64,000 nt of DNA from Verrucomicrobiia bacterium (GTDB taxonomy: Bacteria > Verrucomicrobiota > Verrucomicrobiia > Limisphaerales > JADLHS01): assembly GCA_011525685.1 (NCBI GenBank), contig WYBW01000022.1, positions 62,001 to 126,000 of the forward strand, written 5' to 3'. This document shows, piece after piece, positions 49,976-58,163 of this stretch. The position numbers were made by a program, and so were the translations under genes. How positions within the stretch are numbered: position 1 is the stretch's first letter; each line of letters begins with the position of its first letter. The notes under the pieces were generated by a model, which saw only the letters and a list, made by a program, of their open reading frames with translations, was not told where the DNA came from and made no database searches.

Positions 49976-50041
49976 AGCCTGAACATGGCGACTGGCTCAA
50001 AGCCGCCGCTGTTAATACCAATTTTCTCATTCACTCTCTTT

Positions 50042-50066
50042 ATTACGCCGTCCCGGATTGAATCCC
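50042..50066 (-). promoter_or_regulatory. Island promoter motif, site B
   Basis: Minus strand TTGAGGGATT; GGGATT, 13 bp, CGTAAT, then AAAGAG. 67 bp before the CnrY-like start, consistent with autoregulation of the operon. Confidence 0.55.
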
Positions 50067-50281
50067 TCAAGAATTGGGAAGCCGTGAAAAAGTCGGACGA
50101 ATCGCGGTGGCATGCCACTATGAACACTCCCACTGGGTGGATTCGCTTTGACCGAGGGCAATGCAGGACTGTGCAACTCTCTTGTGGCGAAGGAAGATGG
50201 CGCAAGGGCCGCAGCAAATGAGGCCCAGGCATCGCTCCGGGCCTTCCTTGGAGGAGGGAACAGTTCATGCCGAAGGACATG

Positions 50282-50312
50282 AAAAAGCGGAAGGACAGTT
50301 GTCCTCCCGCTT
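50282..50312 (-). terminator. Rho-independent terminator after the 50333 gene
   Basis: On the minus strand an AGCGG-GAGGACA stem pairs with TGTCCTTCCGCT with one mismatch, followed by TTTTTC, about 20 bp after the stop of the zinc-ribbon gene. Confidence 0.6.
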
Positions 50313-50332
50313 GGCTATTTCAAAGCAGAAAT

Positions 50333-50788
50333 CTACTTTTGCTCCATTCCCGGCGTCGGCGCCGCCTTGTCTTTTTTCATTACGCAGCAAAAGGCGTCCT
50401 CGCTGCCGCATTTCTTGCAGACATGGACGATTTTATCAGTTTTGGCCTTGCCGTGGCCTTCGGTGACGAACTTGTGCTCGCAACCGGGGCATTCATGGCG
50501 CATCACAGACTTGGCATCGGGCACCGCGCCCGTCTTGGCGGGCGTCGGGACGACCGTCATCCAACTGTCCTTGCACTTGGGACAGGACATGACAACGGTG
50601 TCGCCCGGCTCGACGGCTTCCGCGTCAGCGACGGTTTTAATGGGCTTAAGCTGAATCAGCTTGGTGGCACCGCCCTTGGCCGTGCCATCGGCTGCAAGAA
50701 CTCCAATCGGCAGCCAGACTAGCGCGGCCAACGCAACTAAGGCGCAACAACGGATCATTTTGGTGGGGATTTGATTGATTCGTTTCAT
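50333..50788 (-). CDS. Exported zinc-ribbon protein ending GMEQK
   Basis: 151 residues, signal peptide 'VALAALVWLPIGVLA'. The mature start is DGTAKGGATKL (compare 21362-21667). Cys modules: CPKCKDSWMTVV, then HECPGC, GHGKAK, HVCKKCG and FCC, ending TPGMEQK. Third member of the zinc-ribbon set. Confidence 0.78.
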   Translation of the reverse strand: MKRINQIPTKMIRCCALVALAALVWLPIGVLAADGTAKGGATKLIQLKPIKTVADAEAVEPGDTVVMSCPKCKDSWMTVVPTPAKTGAVPDAKSVMRHECPGCEHKFVTEGHGKAKTDKIVHVCKKCGSEDAFCCVMKKDKAAPTPGMEQK

Positions 50789-51025
50789 ACTGTTTCCTCG
50801 TGTTTGATTTTATGCTCTTCTTGTCGGCCATGAACGACCGCTTCGCCATGTGTTTACCCCACCTTCCCTAATAAACCTAGCGTTTTTTTACTGAGCAGGT
50901 TATGTGAGCATGCCGCGGCAATACACCATGCGTTCCTTGCCACTGCTCTCATGCCGGCAAACGGTCATGTTGAACGACGCGATGCCGACATTGCTCTAAC
51001 CAAGATTTGCCCCAAGGAAACGAAA
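50789..51025. other. Intergenic region
   Basis: No ORF of interest. There is an A/T-rich stretch with a T-run (about 50880) and a weak GGTTTA-N13-GGTAAA arrangement on the minus strand that could be a promoter for the 50788 gene. Nothing firm was seen. Confidence 0.3.
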
Positions 51026-51059
51026 GCGGGCGGCTGCTTGTTGAAATTCTACCGCCCGC
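51026..51059 (-). terminator. Hairpin after the 51096 gene
   Basis: GCGGGCGG/CCGCCCGC, 8-bp stem with an 18-nt loop, followed on the minus strand by TTTCGTTTCC, 37 bp after the stop codon. Confidence 0.45.
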
Positions 51060-51095
51060 AAACTCCCGTGTTGGGGAATACAACCGGCTGAGAAC

Positions 51096-51443
51096 TTACT
51101 TCAGTGCCTTGTTCCGCTTCTCAATCAGAGGCGCGATCTGATACTCCCAGCCACGGAGATCGCGATGCGGGCTCTTGGATGCAGCACCGAGGTAATTGCC
51201 GCTGACCAGATTGACGTCCAGAACCGGACCAGAAGCAACCATGCTGTGCTGCGTGGTGAAGATCCTCGTGGCCGCGCCGGCATACCAGCCGCTGACCAGA
51301 TTCGGCTCGTTATTGATGCCCTTTACATGGGTGATTTGGTTCGCTTGGGCGCGAGGTGACAGGAACACTTCAGCGGCCTGCACGCTGGAGGCGAGAGTGA
51401 AGATACCGGCAGCGGCGACTGCGAGGAGGATCATCTTTTTCAT
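51096..51443 (-). CDS. Exported small protein of the SPR/APL group
   Basis: 115 residues with a signal peptide ending 'SSVQAAE'. The mature part begins VFLSPRAQANQ and has two similar segments: 'NLVSGWYAGAATRIF' and 'NLVSGNYLGAASKSP', ending YQIAPLIEKRNKALK. The YQIAPL phrase matches 47758-48159. The promoter motif C is 57 bp upstream. No Cys. Function unknown. Confidence 0.7.
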   Translation of the reverse strand: MKKMILLAVAAAGIFTLASSVQAAEVFLSPRAQANQITHVKGINNEPNLVSGWYAGAATRIFTTQHSMVASGPVLDVNLVSGNYLGAASKSPHRDLRGWEYQIAPLIEKRNKALK

Positions 51444-51499
51444 AGTTTTGTCTTTCTTCGTTTGCTGCGGCGTTTTGCCGCTGCTAATTCACATCCTTG

Positions 51500-51524
51500 A
51501 ATACGCCGGTGGTCGAAAAATCCC
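51500..51524 (-). promoter_or_regulatory. Island promoter motif, site C
   Basis: Minus strand TTGAGGGATT; GGGATT, 13 bp, CGTATT. 57 bp before the ATG at 51443. Confidence 0.55.
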
Positions 51525-51616
51525 TCAAGAATCTTCCAAGAGGAGGAACGCGAAGCGGGCGGGTCAACGCAACCCGCAGAAATGCAGCCTGAAATGGGAA
51601 ACGATGGCCCGAAGAC

Positions 51617-52468
51617 TTACCGAGCTTGGACGCGCTTTCCCAAGGTTACACGGCCAGCCTTTGCATCAATCGTGACGGTGGCAAACCGGGAAAGCAGGCC
51701 GTTGCCGAGCAGACCAGCTTCACCGGGAAAGATGGGCTTTTCGTGTAAGCCGGTCGGAACGTCGGAAAACTGATGCTCCCCGATGCCGACGGATGTTTTC
51801 GTTTGCGGAATGGAAATTTCAGCCAAGCCGATGGCCATCTGGTGCGTGCATTGGTCGGGCACATCCGAAGTCACCCATTGGAGGGGTGTCGCACAACCGG
51901 TGTCGAGGCGAACCCATTGGCGGTCGTGGCCGTTTACGCTGATCGGCACGCGCATCCCGCATGAGCGTAATTGGAGCGGCAAGGCTTCATCCGATTTCCG
52001 GGACTTCTCCGGTTTCAGCAGCCGGATCTTCTGCGCGTCGAAATCAATTTGCACCACGCGCCCGCGAAAGAAATCCGCACCGACCAAGCCGTCCACTGGT
52101 TGCTCACACGAACGGCTCAATTTTTCCAAATCCACCGCCAGATATTCGGTGGGCAAAGTTACGTCGCCCACTTTGGCGGATATCCATTGCTGCCAATAGC
52201 CGGTCATCTTCGTGTCCACACCGCGAACTGTGACCTGCCGGCCCAACTTCAGTCCGATGCGCTTGGCGGTGTTGAGATTGATGACGCTGACACCCGCGCC
52301 CGTGTCCACGAGGAAATTGAGCGGTTGTTCCGACTGCGTGATAGCGACTTTGATCCAGAGAAGCCCTTCACGATACTCAAACGGAAATTCGGTGGAAGTG
52401 GACGGGGTTGTCTCGCCGCGAGCAACGGCGACCTGAACGGCTAAAATGACGCACAACAACCAGCGCAC
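51617..52468 (-). CDS. Exported retropepsin-like aspartic protease
   Basis: 283 residues from a GTG at 52468, with a signal peptide (MRWLLCVILAVQVAVARG). Two aspartyl-protease half-sites: 'FLVDTGAGVSVI' and 'VRLDTGCATPLQ', with 'VDGLVGADFF' and 'GLLGNGLLSRF' as the matching hydrophobic-Gly motifs, so both lobes are in one chain. It is periplasmic. Its relation to the metal genes is unknown. Confidence 0.8.
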   Translation of the reverse strand: MRWLLCVILAVQVAVARGETTPSTSTEFPFEYREGLLWIKVAITQSEQPLNFLVDTGAGVSVINLNTAKRIGLKLGRQVTVRGVDTKMTGYWQQWISAKVGDVTLPTEYLAVDLEKLSRSCEQPVDGLVGADFFRGRVVQIDFDAQKIRLLKPEKSRKSDEALPLQLRSCGMRVPISVNGHDRQWVRLDTGCATPLQWVTSDVPDQCTHQMAIGLAEISIPQTKTSVGIGEHQFSDVPTGLHEKPIFPGEAGLLGNGLLSRFATVTIDAKAGRVTLGKRVQAR

Positions 52469-52990
52469 GACTGGTGCTTCGCAAAATCAATGCCGACCGA
52501 ATCCACGAACTCAAATGTCTCAAAACAAAGGGGTTTCTCAAACCCATACCCCACACGGAAGGCTCGTTGGCTGTCGCCTTTTGCACATACGGTCGAAGAA
52601 TTGCCATTGCTCTTGCGCCCCTCTCTCGTTGGCTGAATCAGGTTTTGCCACAATGCTTCGGTCGGAGTTTGGCGGCCTAAAGCGGAAGGCGAAGCGGGCG
52701 GAACGAAATGAGTGAAGCCGCGTAGCCGGAGCGACGACGCCAAACCACCGACGGAAGTATCACGCTTTCGCGTTGCGTGTGGAAAGTTCCGCTCGTGACG
52801 AGCGCACGGTTTGTGAAGTGGCGCGGGCGTCGTCGAGAGGGGGACGGGGCGACGGGCAGCCCGTGCAGCGAAGCAAACCGCGCGTTGGTCACGGCGACAT
52901 CTGACACCGGTGTTGAGCGATAATGCGGATTGTCGGCCACTCCTCCATCCGATAGCCTTCGGAGAACGCAGCGCTCGGAAACCCTGGCAC
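52469..52990. other. Intergenic region between metal island and defence operon
   Basis: About 520 bp with no convincing gene on either strand. It contains a hairpin GGGTTT-CTC-AAACCC (52531-52545) and a short palindrome GCTCGTGACGAGC. It must hold the promoters of the divergent genes at 52468 and 52991, but none could be assigned. Confidence 0.4.
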
Positions 52991-55900
52991 ATGGACATCT
53001 TTGAAGTTCACCGTCGAATTATGGACGATTATGCGAGTTACATTCGCAGTTTCGTCTCCATTTCCGACGACGAAATGCGCGCAAGGGTCGAGCAGCATCT
53101 TGATGAAGGCCGATTGTGGCCAGAGCCGTTGCTGACGTTCAATCCGTCGTTCGCCAAAGTCGGTCGCATTGAGGAACTCGTGTCTTCGGGTCTCCTCGCC
53201 GCGCCGTTGGGTGACGCTTTTCGCGGTTACGAACTTTTCGAGCACCAGTTGGAGGCAATCAAGCTCGGTGCAGCCGGGAATGATTTCGTTGTCACGTCGG
53301 GCACGGGTTCAGGGAAATCGCTCACCTACATCGCCGCCATTTTCGACCACCTGTTCAAGTCTGGAAACCCCATGCCGAACGGAGTGACGGCGGTGATCGT
53401 TTATCCCTTGAACGCGCTGGTGAATTCGCAAGAGGAAGAACTCCGGCGTTACGCTGAGAATTATCAGCAATCTCGCGGAGAGAAATTTCCTATTCGTTTC
53501 GGGAAATTCACCGGTCAAGAGGACAAGACCCGCCGTGAAGAACTGGAGGCTGAACCGCCCCATATCCTGCTCACGAACTACATGATGCTGGAGTTGCTGC
53601 TTACGCGTGGCGGGCAACGCACTTTGCGCGAGGCGATTTACGATCAGATTCGTTTTTTGGTTTTTGATGAACTGCACACGTATCGCGGGCGGCAAGGCGC
53701 GGATGTGGGTCTTCTCATCCGCCGAATTCGCGCGCGAGCAAAACATCCAGTTGTCTGCATCGGCACTTCCGCAACGATGATTTCAGTCGGCTCGATTGCG
53801 GAACAAAAGCAACAGGTGGCAAAGGTCGCTGAGCAACTTTTCGGAAAGCCGTTCAAACCCGAAGCCGTCGTTCGTGAAACGCTGATGGCGAAATTTCCCG
53901 GTGCTCCCAAACCTGATACGTTGAAATCGGCAGTCGCCTCGCCGGTGAACATGAATGCCCCGGAAGCAGCGTTGCTGGCGCACCCGACAGCAGCGTGGCT
54001 CGAAGCCTGCATTGCTTTGGCGGAGCGCGAGGGGCAACTGGTTCGCAACAAACCGTTGCGCTTTTCGGAGGTGGCGAGTTCGCTTGCCGAGCAAACCGGA
54101 CATCCGCAATCGAAGTGTGAGCAACACTTGCGCGAAGTCATGCTCTGGCTGGGAGGAACGAACAAACGCCTGCTCGATGCCGGCAAGCGTTACACTCATC
54201 TTCCGTTCAAGCTTCATCAGTTTTTTTCTCAAACGGGAGCGATTTACGTTACGCTCGACCAGGGCGCGCAACGTCACATCACGTTACAGGCCGGCTACCA
54301 CGTTCCGGGCGAGCCGGACCGACCCTTGTTTGCGGCGGTCTTCAGCCGTTACTCCGGCGAAACCCTGCTCTGCGTCTTGAAAGACCCGGCGGGTCGCAAG
54401 TTGATGCCTCGCGAATTTTATCCCTCGCAAGATGAGGAGGACGACGTAACACGGGGTTATCTCATTCCCAATGCCGATTTGTGGAATCCCGAAACTGACC
54501 TTGAACTCCTGCCTGACTCCTGGCTGGACGTAAGTTCCTCCGGGCAGGTTCGCGTTCAGAAGAAATACAAGGCCCGGATGCCTCAACGCATTTTCTACGA
54601 TACGCATGGCAATTGCTCCGATGAACCACGAGACGGTTGGATGCAAGGTTGGTTCATGACCGCGCCATTGCTGTTCGATCCGACATCGGGCCTGATGCCT
54701 GACCGTCAGACTAAGGATTCCACAAAACTCAGTCAGCTTGGCACTGAAGGCCGCAGCACGGCGACGAGCATCTCCGCGTTCGCGATCCTCACCCGGATGG
54801 CGGAACACGGCTATCGCCTGCGCGACCAAAAGCTTCTCAGCTTCACGGACAATCGGCAGGATGCCGCGCTGCAAGCCGGTCACTTCAACGATTTCATGGA
54901 TGTCGTCCGTCTCCGCTCGGCCATTCGCAAAGCCGTCGAAACTTCGGACGGCAAACAGCTTCGACTTACCACACTGGGTCAGGCCGTCCGCGTCGCGAGC
55001 GGACTGCAATTTGGCGATTACGCGACCGGTGGTTCAGACCTGCCGGAATTTCGGAAGCGCATTTACGAGGAAACGCTGGAGAGTTATTTCGCCTTTCGCT
55101 CGATTCACGACCTCCGCCGTGGCTGGCGCGTGGTGTTGCCAAATCTTGAACAATGCGCGCTGCTCGAAATTGACTACGACCATCTCGACGAGCTTGCCGC
55201 GATGGACAAGCTCTGGACGGATGTTCCGCTGTTCAACCAAATCAGCGCGAGCGACCGCTGCGCGTTGATCCGCGTTACCCTGGATTTCTTCCGGCACGAA
55301 TTTGCGCTGCACAGCGAGTCCTATCTGACGGAAGCAAAGATCAAGGAACATGCGACGGCGTTCCGTGAACGGCTTCGCGCCCCGTGGCGGTATGAGGACG
55401 AAGACGACATCCCAACGCCCGCTTCAATCCGCACCGAGTCACTCACGCGATACAGCCGTCGCGAAACCCGGAGCATCGGGCCGCAGAGCGGCTATGGAAG
55501 GTTTCTGCGTCGGTTTGCCCAGGAGAAATTGAGCCGCACCCTGAAGGCATCTGACTATCAAGACTTCATTGAAAAGCTGCTGGCCGCGCTCGAAAATAAA
55601 GCCGGTTACTTGACGAGCCAGGAAGCGAAGAATCGTGAGGGCAAACCAACGCGGCTTTACCAACTGAAACTCACGGAAGTCATCTGGAAGCCGGGCGACG
55701 GCCAGACCGTTCGCGCCGACGCGGTGAAGCTTCGCGCTTACAAAAAGCTCGAACTTCGCCCGAATTTGTTTTTCCAAGGTGTCTATCGCCGCGACTACGG
55801 CGTCGGCAAGCTGCTGCTCGCAGCCGATCATACCGGGCAACTCAACTACAAGGACAAGCAGGATCGCGAAGACCGTTTTCGAGCGGAATGGAAAACGGAC

Positions 55901-58153
55901 GATGGACGTGACGACGAAAGTGAAATCCGCCGCCGCTCCATTAGTTCGCTGTTCTGTTCGCCGACAATGGAATTGGGGATAGACATTGGTGGCTTGAGCG
56001 TTGTCCACATGCGGAATGCGCCGCCGAATCCGGCGAACTATGCGCAACGCAGCGGCCGTGCGGGTCGCAGTGGACAGCCCGCGCTCGTCTTCACTTTCTG
56101 CGGTTCACAGTCAAACCACGACCGCCATTACTTCAACAACCAACCTGATCTCGTGGCTGGGCAGGTTGTGCCCCCGCGCCTTGACTTGTTGAATGAAGAA
56201 TTGCTGCGCACGCATCTGCACGCCATTTTTCTATCGGAGATTGGTTTGCCCGGCTTGAAGGATTCCGTTCCCGACCTGCTCGACCTGAATCAATCCGCGT
56301 TGCCGCTGCGCGAGGATGTTGCCGGGGCGTTGAACTTGAGTCCGGCGGAAGCCGCCCGCGTGCGCAGCGCATTTGAGCGGGCGATTGCCGACTTCCGCCA
56401 CAAACTCACCGGCGAATCAGCCGCCTGGTTCTCGGCAGGCTGGATTGATGCGGAACTCGGGAGTCTCAAGGAGCGGCTCGATGAGTCGCTCGAACGCTGG
56501 CGCATCCTTTACCGCAGCGCGCAAGCACAACTCACCTTGGCGTCGCAGAAAATTAACAGCGGTCTGTATCCCGCGAGCAGTCCCGAATTCAAAGACGCGC
56601 AACTCGAACAACGACTTGCCCAGCGCCAGCTTGACCTGCTCCGCAACGAAACGACTGTTGGTCAGTTGTCCGAATTCTACGTCTATCGCTATCTTGCCGC
56701 TGAAGGTTTTCTGCCCGGCTACAATTTCACCCGCCTGCCGCTCCGCGTCATGTTGCCGGGCAGTGACGCCAGCGTGGAATTTATTTCCCGCCCACGCCAC
56801 ATTGCGTTGCGCGAGTTCGGGCCGAACAACGTCATTTACCACAAGGGGCAGAAATACGAGATCACCCAACTGCTCGGCGACCCTCCCGGCAATCGCTTCG
56901 AGAACGCGGTGGTGAGTCTCAAGCCCGGTTATTTCCTGCGCGGGGACGACGGCAAGCGCGACCGCTGCCCGTTCTCCGGCGAGGATCTGACGAGTCAGGC
57001 GAACAAGGAACATCTTCATTACCTGCTGCAACTCGGCGAAACCCGCGCGACGCAGCGCTCACGAATTACCTGTGAGGAGGAGGAGCGTGTCACCAAGGGT
57101 TACGACATCAGCACCTACTTCACCCTCGATGACCTGACGCAGCTGGGGGCGACGGGTTTGGTGAAGGCCAGTGGCGAAGTTTTGCTTCGGTTGCGTTACC
57201 TGCCGACTGCACGGCTCGTTTGGGTGAATCGGAAATGGCGGATTGCCCGCGAGGACAAGAATGGTTTCGCGATTGATGTGAAAACCGGCGCGTTTGTCAG
57301 CGACCGCCGCCGCGCGGAACTCACCGACAAGGGCGAGACCACCGACCACATTCGCGACGTGATGTTCTACACGACCAACATTGCCGACGCGCTTTACGTC
57401 GAGCCTGTGCCGGCGCTTGGCCTGGATGAAGACGGCGTGCTCACGCTTCAGTTCGCGCTCAAGCGTGCGATGGAGCGAGTCTTCCAGGTCGAACCCGCCG
57501 AACTCGGCGTCACCGCGATTGGCGACCCCGCGCATCCGAACATTCTCTATTACGAAGCTGCCGAAGGAACGCTCGGCATCTTGAGCCAGTTGGCAGAACA
57601 AACCGGCCCGTGGCGGCGCGTTGTCGAGGAAGCCATCAAGGTCTGTCAGTTTGACGCCGATCCCTCATTGAGTCCGGCCTCCTATGACAATCTGCTCGAT
57701 TACTACAATCAGCGTCATCATCCGCGCCTTGACCGCTGGCTCATCAAAGCCGCGCTCGAAAAGCTCGCCGCGTGTTCTTTTGAATCCGTGAAAAGTCCGC
57801 CCTACGCGGACTATGAGGACCACTATCAGCGTCTCTCCCGGCAGATTGACCCGACTTCCTCTACCGAACGGAAGTTTCTCGATCATCTCCACACGGAAGG
57901 TCTGCGCCTGCCGGATGCCGCTCAAAAAACCTTTGACGGCATTTACGTCCAGCCCGATTTCTTTTACGAACCGAACGTGTGGGTCTTCTGCGACGGCACG
58001 CCGCACGATGATCCCACAGTCCGCGCCGACGATGAGGCAAAGCGTCAGGCCATCATCAACGCCGGGGGCGAGGTCATCGTCTGGTATTACCGCGACGAAC
58101 TCGGCACATTTGTCAAAAAGCGCGGCGACATTTTCCGAAAGGTTCGCGAATAG
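52991..58153 (+). CDS. Giant DEAD/DEAH helicase with DUF1998-like region and nuclease-like tail
   Basis: 1720 residues from the ATG at 52991; the frame is open to a GTG at 52910, but 'MDIFEVHRRIMDDY' looks like the true start. Walker A TSGTGSGKS is at 102-110, DELH at about 226-229, GTSAT at about 258. A long insertion with 'LPFKLHQFFSQTGAIY' follows, then helicase C: SFTDNRQDAAL (617), GIDIGG (about 997) and QRSGRAGRSG (about 1019). A zinc/DUF1998-like part has 'CPFSGEDL' (1326) and 'CEEEERVTKGYDI' (1361). The tail (1655-1720) has PDFFYEPNVWVFCDGTPHDD and 'VIVWYYRDEL', a Vsr/DUF559-like PD-(D/E)XK layout. It is similar in plan to MrfA, DruE and a DrmA-DrmB fusion. Confidence 0.85.
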   Translation: MDIFEVHRRIMDDYASYIRSFVSISDDEMRARVEQHLDEGRLWPEPLLTFNPSFAKVGRIEELVSSGLLAAPLGDAFRGYELFEHQLEAIKLGAAGNDFVVTSGTGSGKSLTYIAAIFDHLFKSGNPMPNGVTAVIVYPLNALVNSQEEELRRYAENYQQSRGEKFPIRFGKFTGQEDKTRREELEAEPPHILLTNYMMLELLLTRGGQRTLREAIYDQIRFLVFDELHTYRGRQGADVGLLIRRIRARAKHPVVCIGTSATMISVGSIAEQKQQVAKVAEQLFGKPFKPEAVVRETLMAKFPGAPKPDTLKSAVASPVNMNAPEAALLAHPTAAWLEACIALAEREGQLVRNKPLRFSEVASSLAEQTGHPQSKCEQHLREVMLWLGGTNKRLLDAGKRYTHLPFKLHQFFSQTGAIYVTLDQGAQRHITLQAGYHVPGEPDRPLFAAVFSRYSGETLLCVLKDPAGRKLMPREFYPSQDEEDDVTRGYLIPNADLWNPETDLELLPDSWLDVSSSGQVRVQKKYKARMPQRIFYDTHGNCSDEPRDGWMQGWFMTAPLLFDPTSGLMPDRQTKDSTKLSQLGTEGRSTATSISAFAILTRMAEHGYRLRDQKLLSFTDNRQDAALQAGHFNDFMDVVRLRSAIRKAVETSDGKQLRLTTLGQAVRVASGLQFGDYATGGSDLPEFRKRIYEETLESYFAFRSIHDLRRGWRVVLPNLEQCALLEIDYDHLDELAAMDKLWTDVPLFNQISASDRCALIRVTLDFFRHEFALHSESYLTEAKIKEHATAFRERLRAPWRYEDEDDIPTPASIRTESLTRYSRRETRSIGPQSGYGRFLRRFAQEKLSRTLKASDYQDFIEKLLAALENKAGYLTSQEAKNREGKPTRLYQLKLTEVIWKPGDGQTVRADAVKLRAYKKLELRPNLFFQGVYRRDYGVGKLLLAADHTGQLNYKDKQDREDRFRAEWKTDDGRDDESEIRRRSISSLFCSPTMELGIDIGGLSVVHMRNAPPNPANYAQRSGRAGRSGQPALVFTFCGSQSNHDRHYFNNQPDLVAGQVVPPRLDLLNEELLRTHLHAIFLSEIGLPGLKDSVPDLLDLNQSALPLREDVAGALNLSPAEAARVRSAFERAIADFRHKLTGESAAWFSAGWIDAELGSLKERLDESLERWRILYRSAQAQLTLASQKINSGLYPASSPEFKDAQLEQRLAQRQLDLLRNETTVGQLSEFYVYRYLAAEGFLPGYNFTRLPLRVMLPGSDASVEFISRPRHIALREFGPNNVIYHKGQKYEITQLLGDPPGNRFENAVVSLKPGYFLRGDDGKRDRCPFSGEDLTSQANKEHLHYLLQLGETRATQRSRITCEEEERVTKGYDISTYFTLDDLTQLGATGLVKASGEVLLRLRYLPTARLVWVNRKWRIAREDKNGFAIDVKTGAFVSDRRRAELTDKGETTDHIRDVMFYTTNIADALYVEPVPALGLDEDGVLTLQFALKRAMERVFQVEPAELGVTAIGDPAHPNILYYEAAEGTLGILSQLAEQTGPWRRVVEEAIKVCQFDADPSLSPASYDNLLDYYNQRHHPRLDRWLIKAALEKLAACSFESVKSPPYADYEDHYQRLSRQIDPTSSTERKFLDHLHTEGLRLPDAAQKTFDGIYVQPDFFYEPNVWVFCDGTPHDDPTVRADDEAKRQAIINAGGEVIVWYYRDELGTFVKKRGDIFRKVRE

Positions 58154-58163
58154 AATTCCCTGA

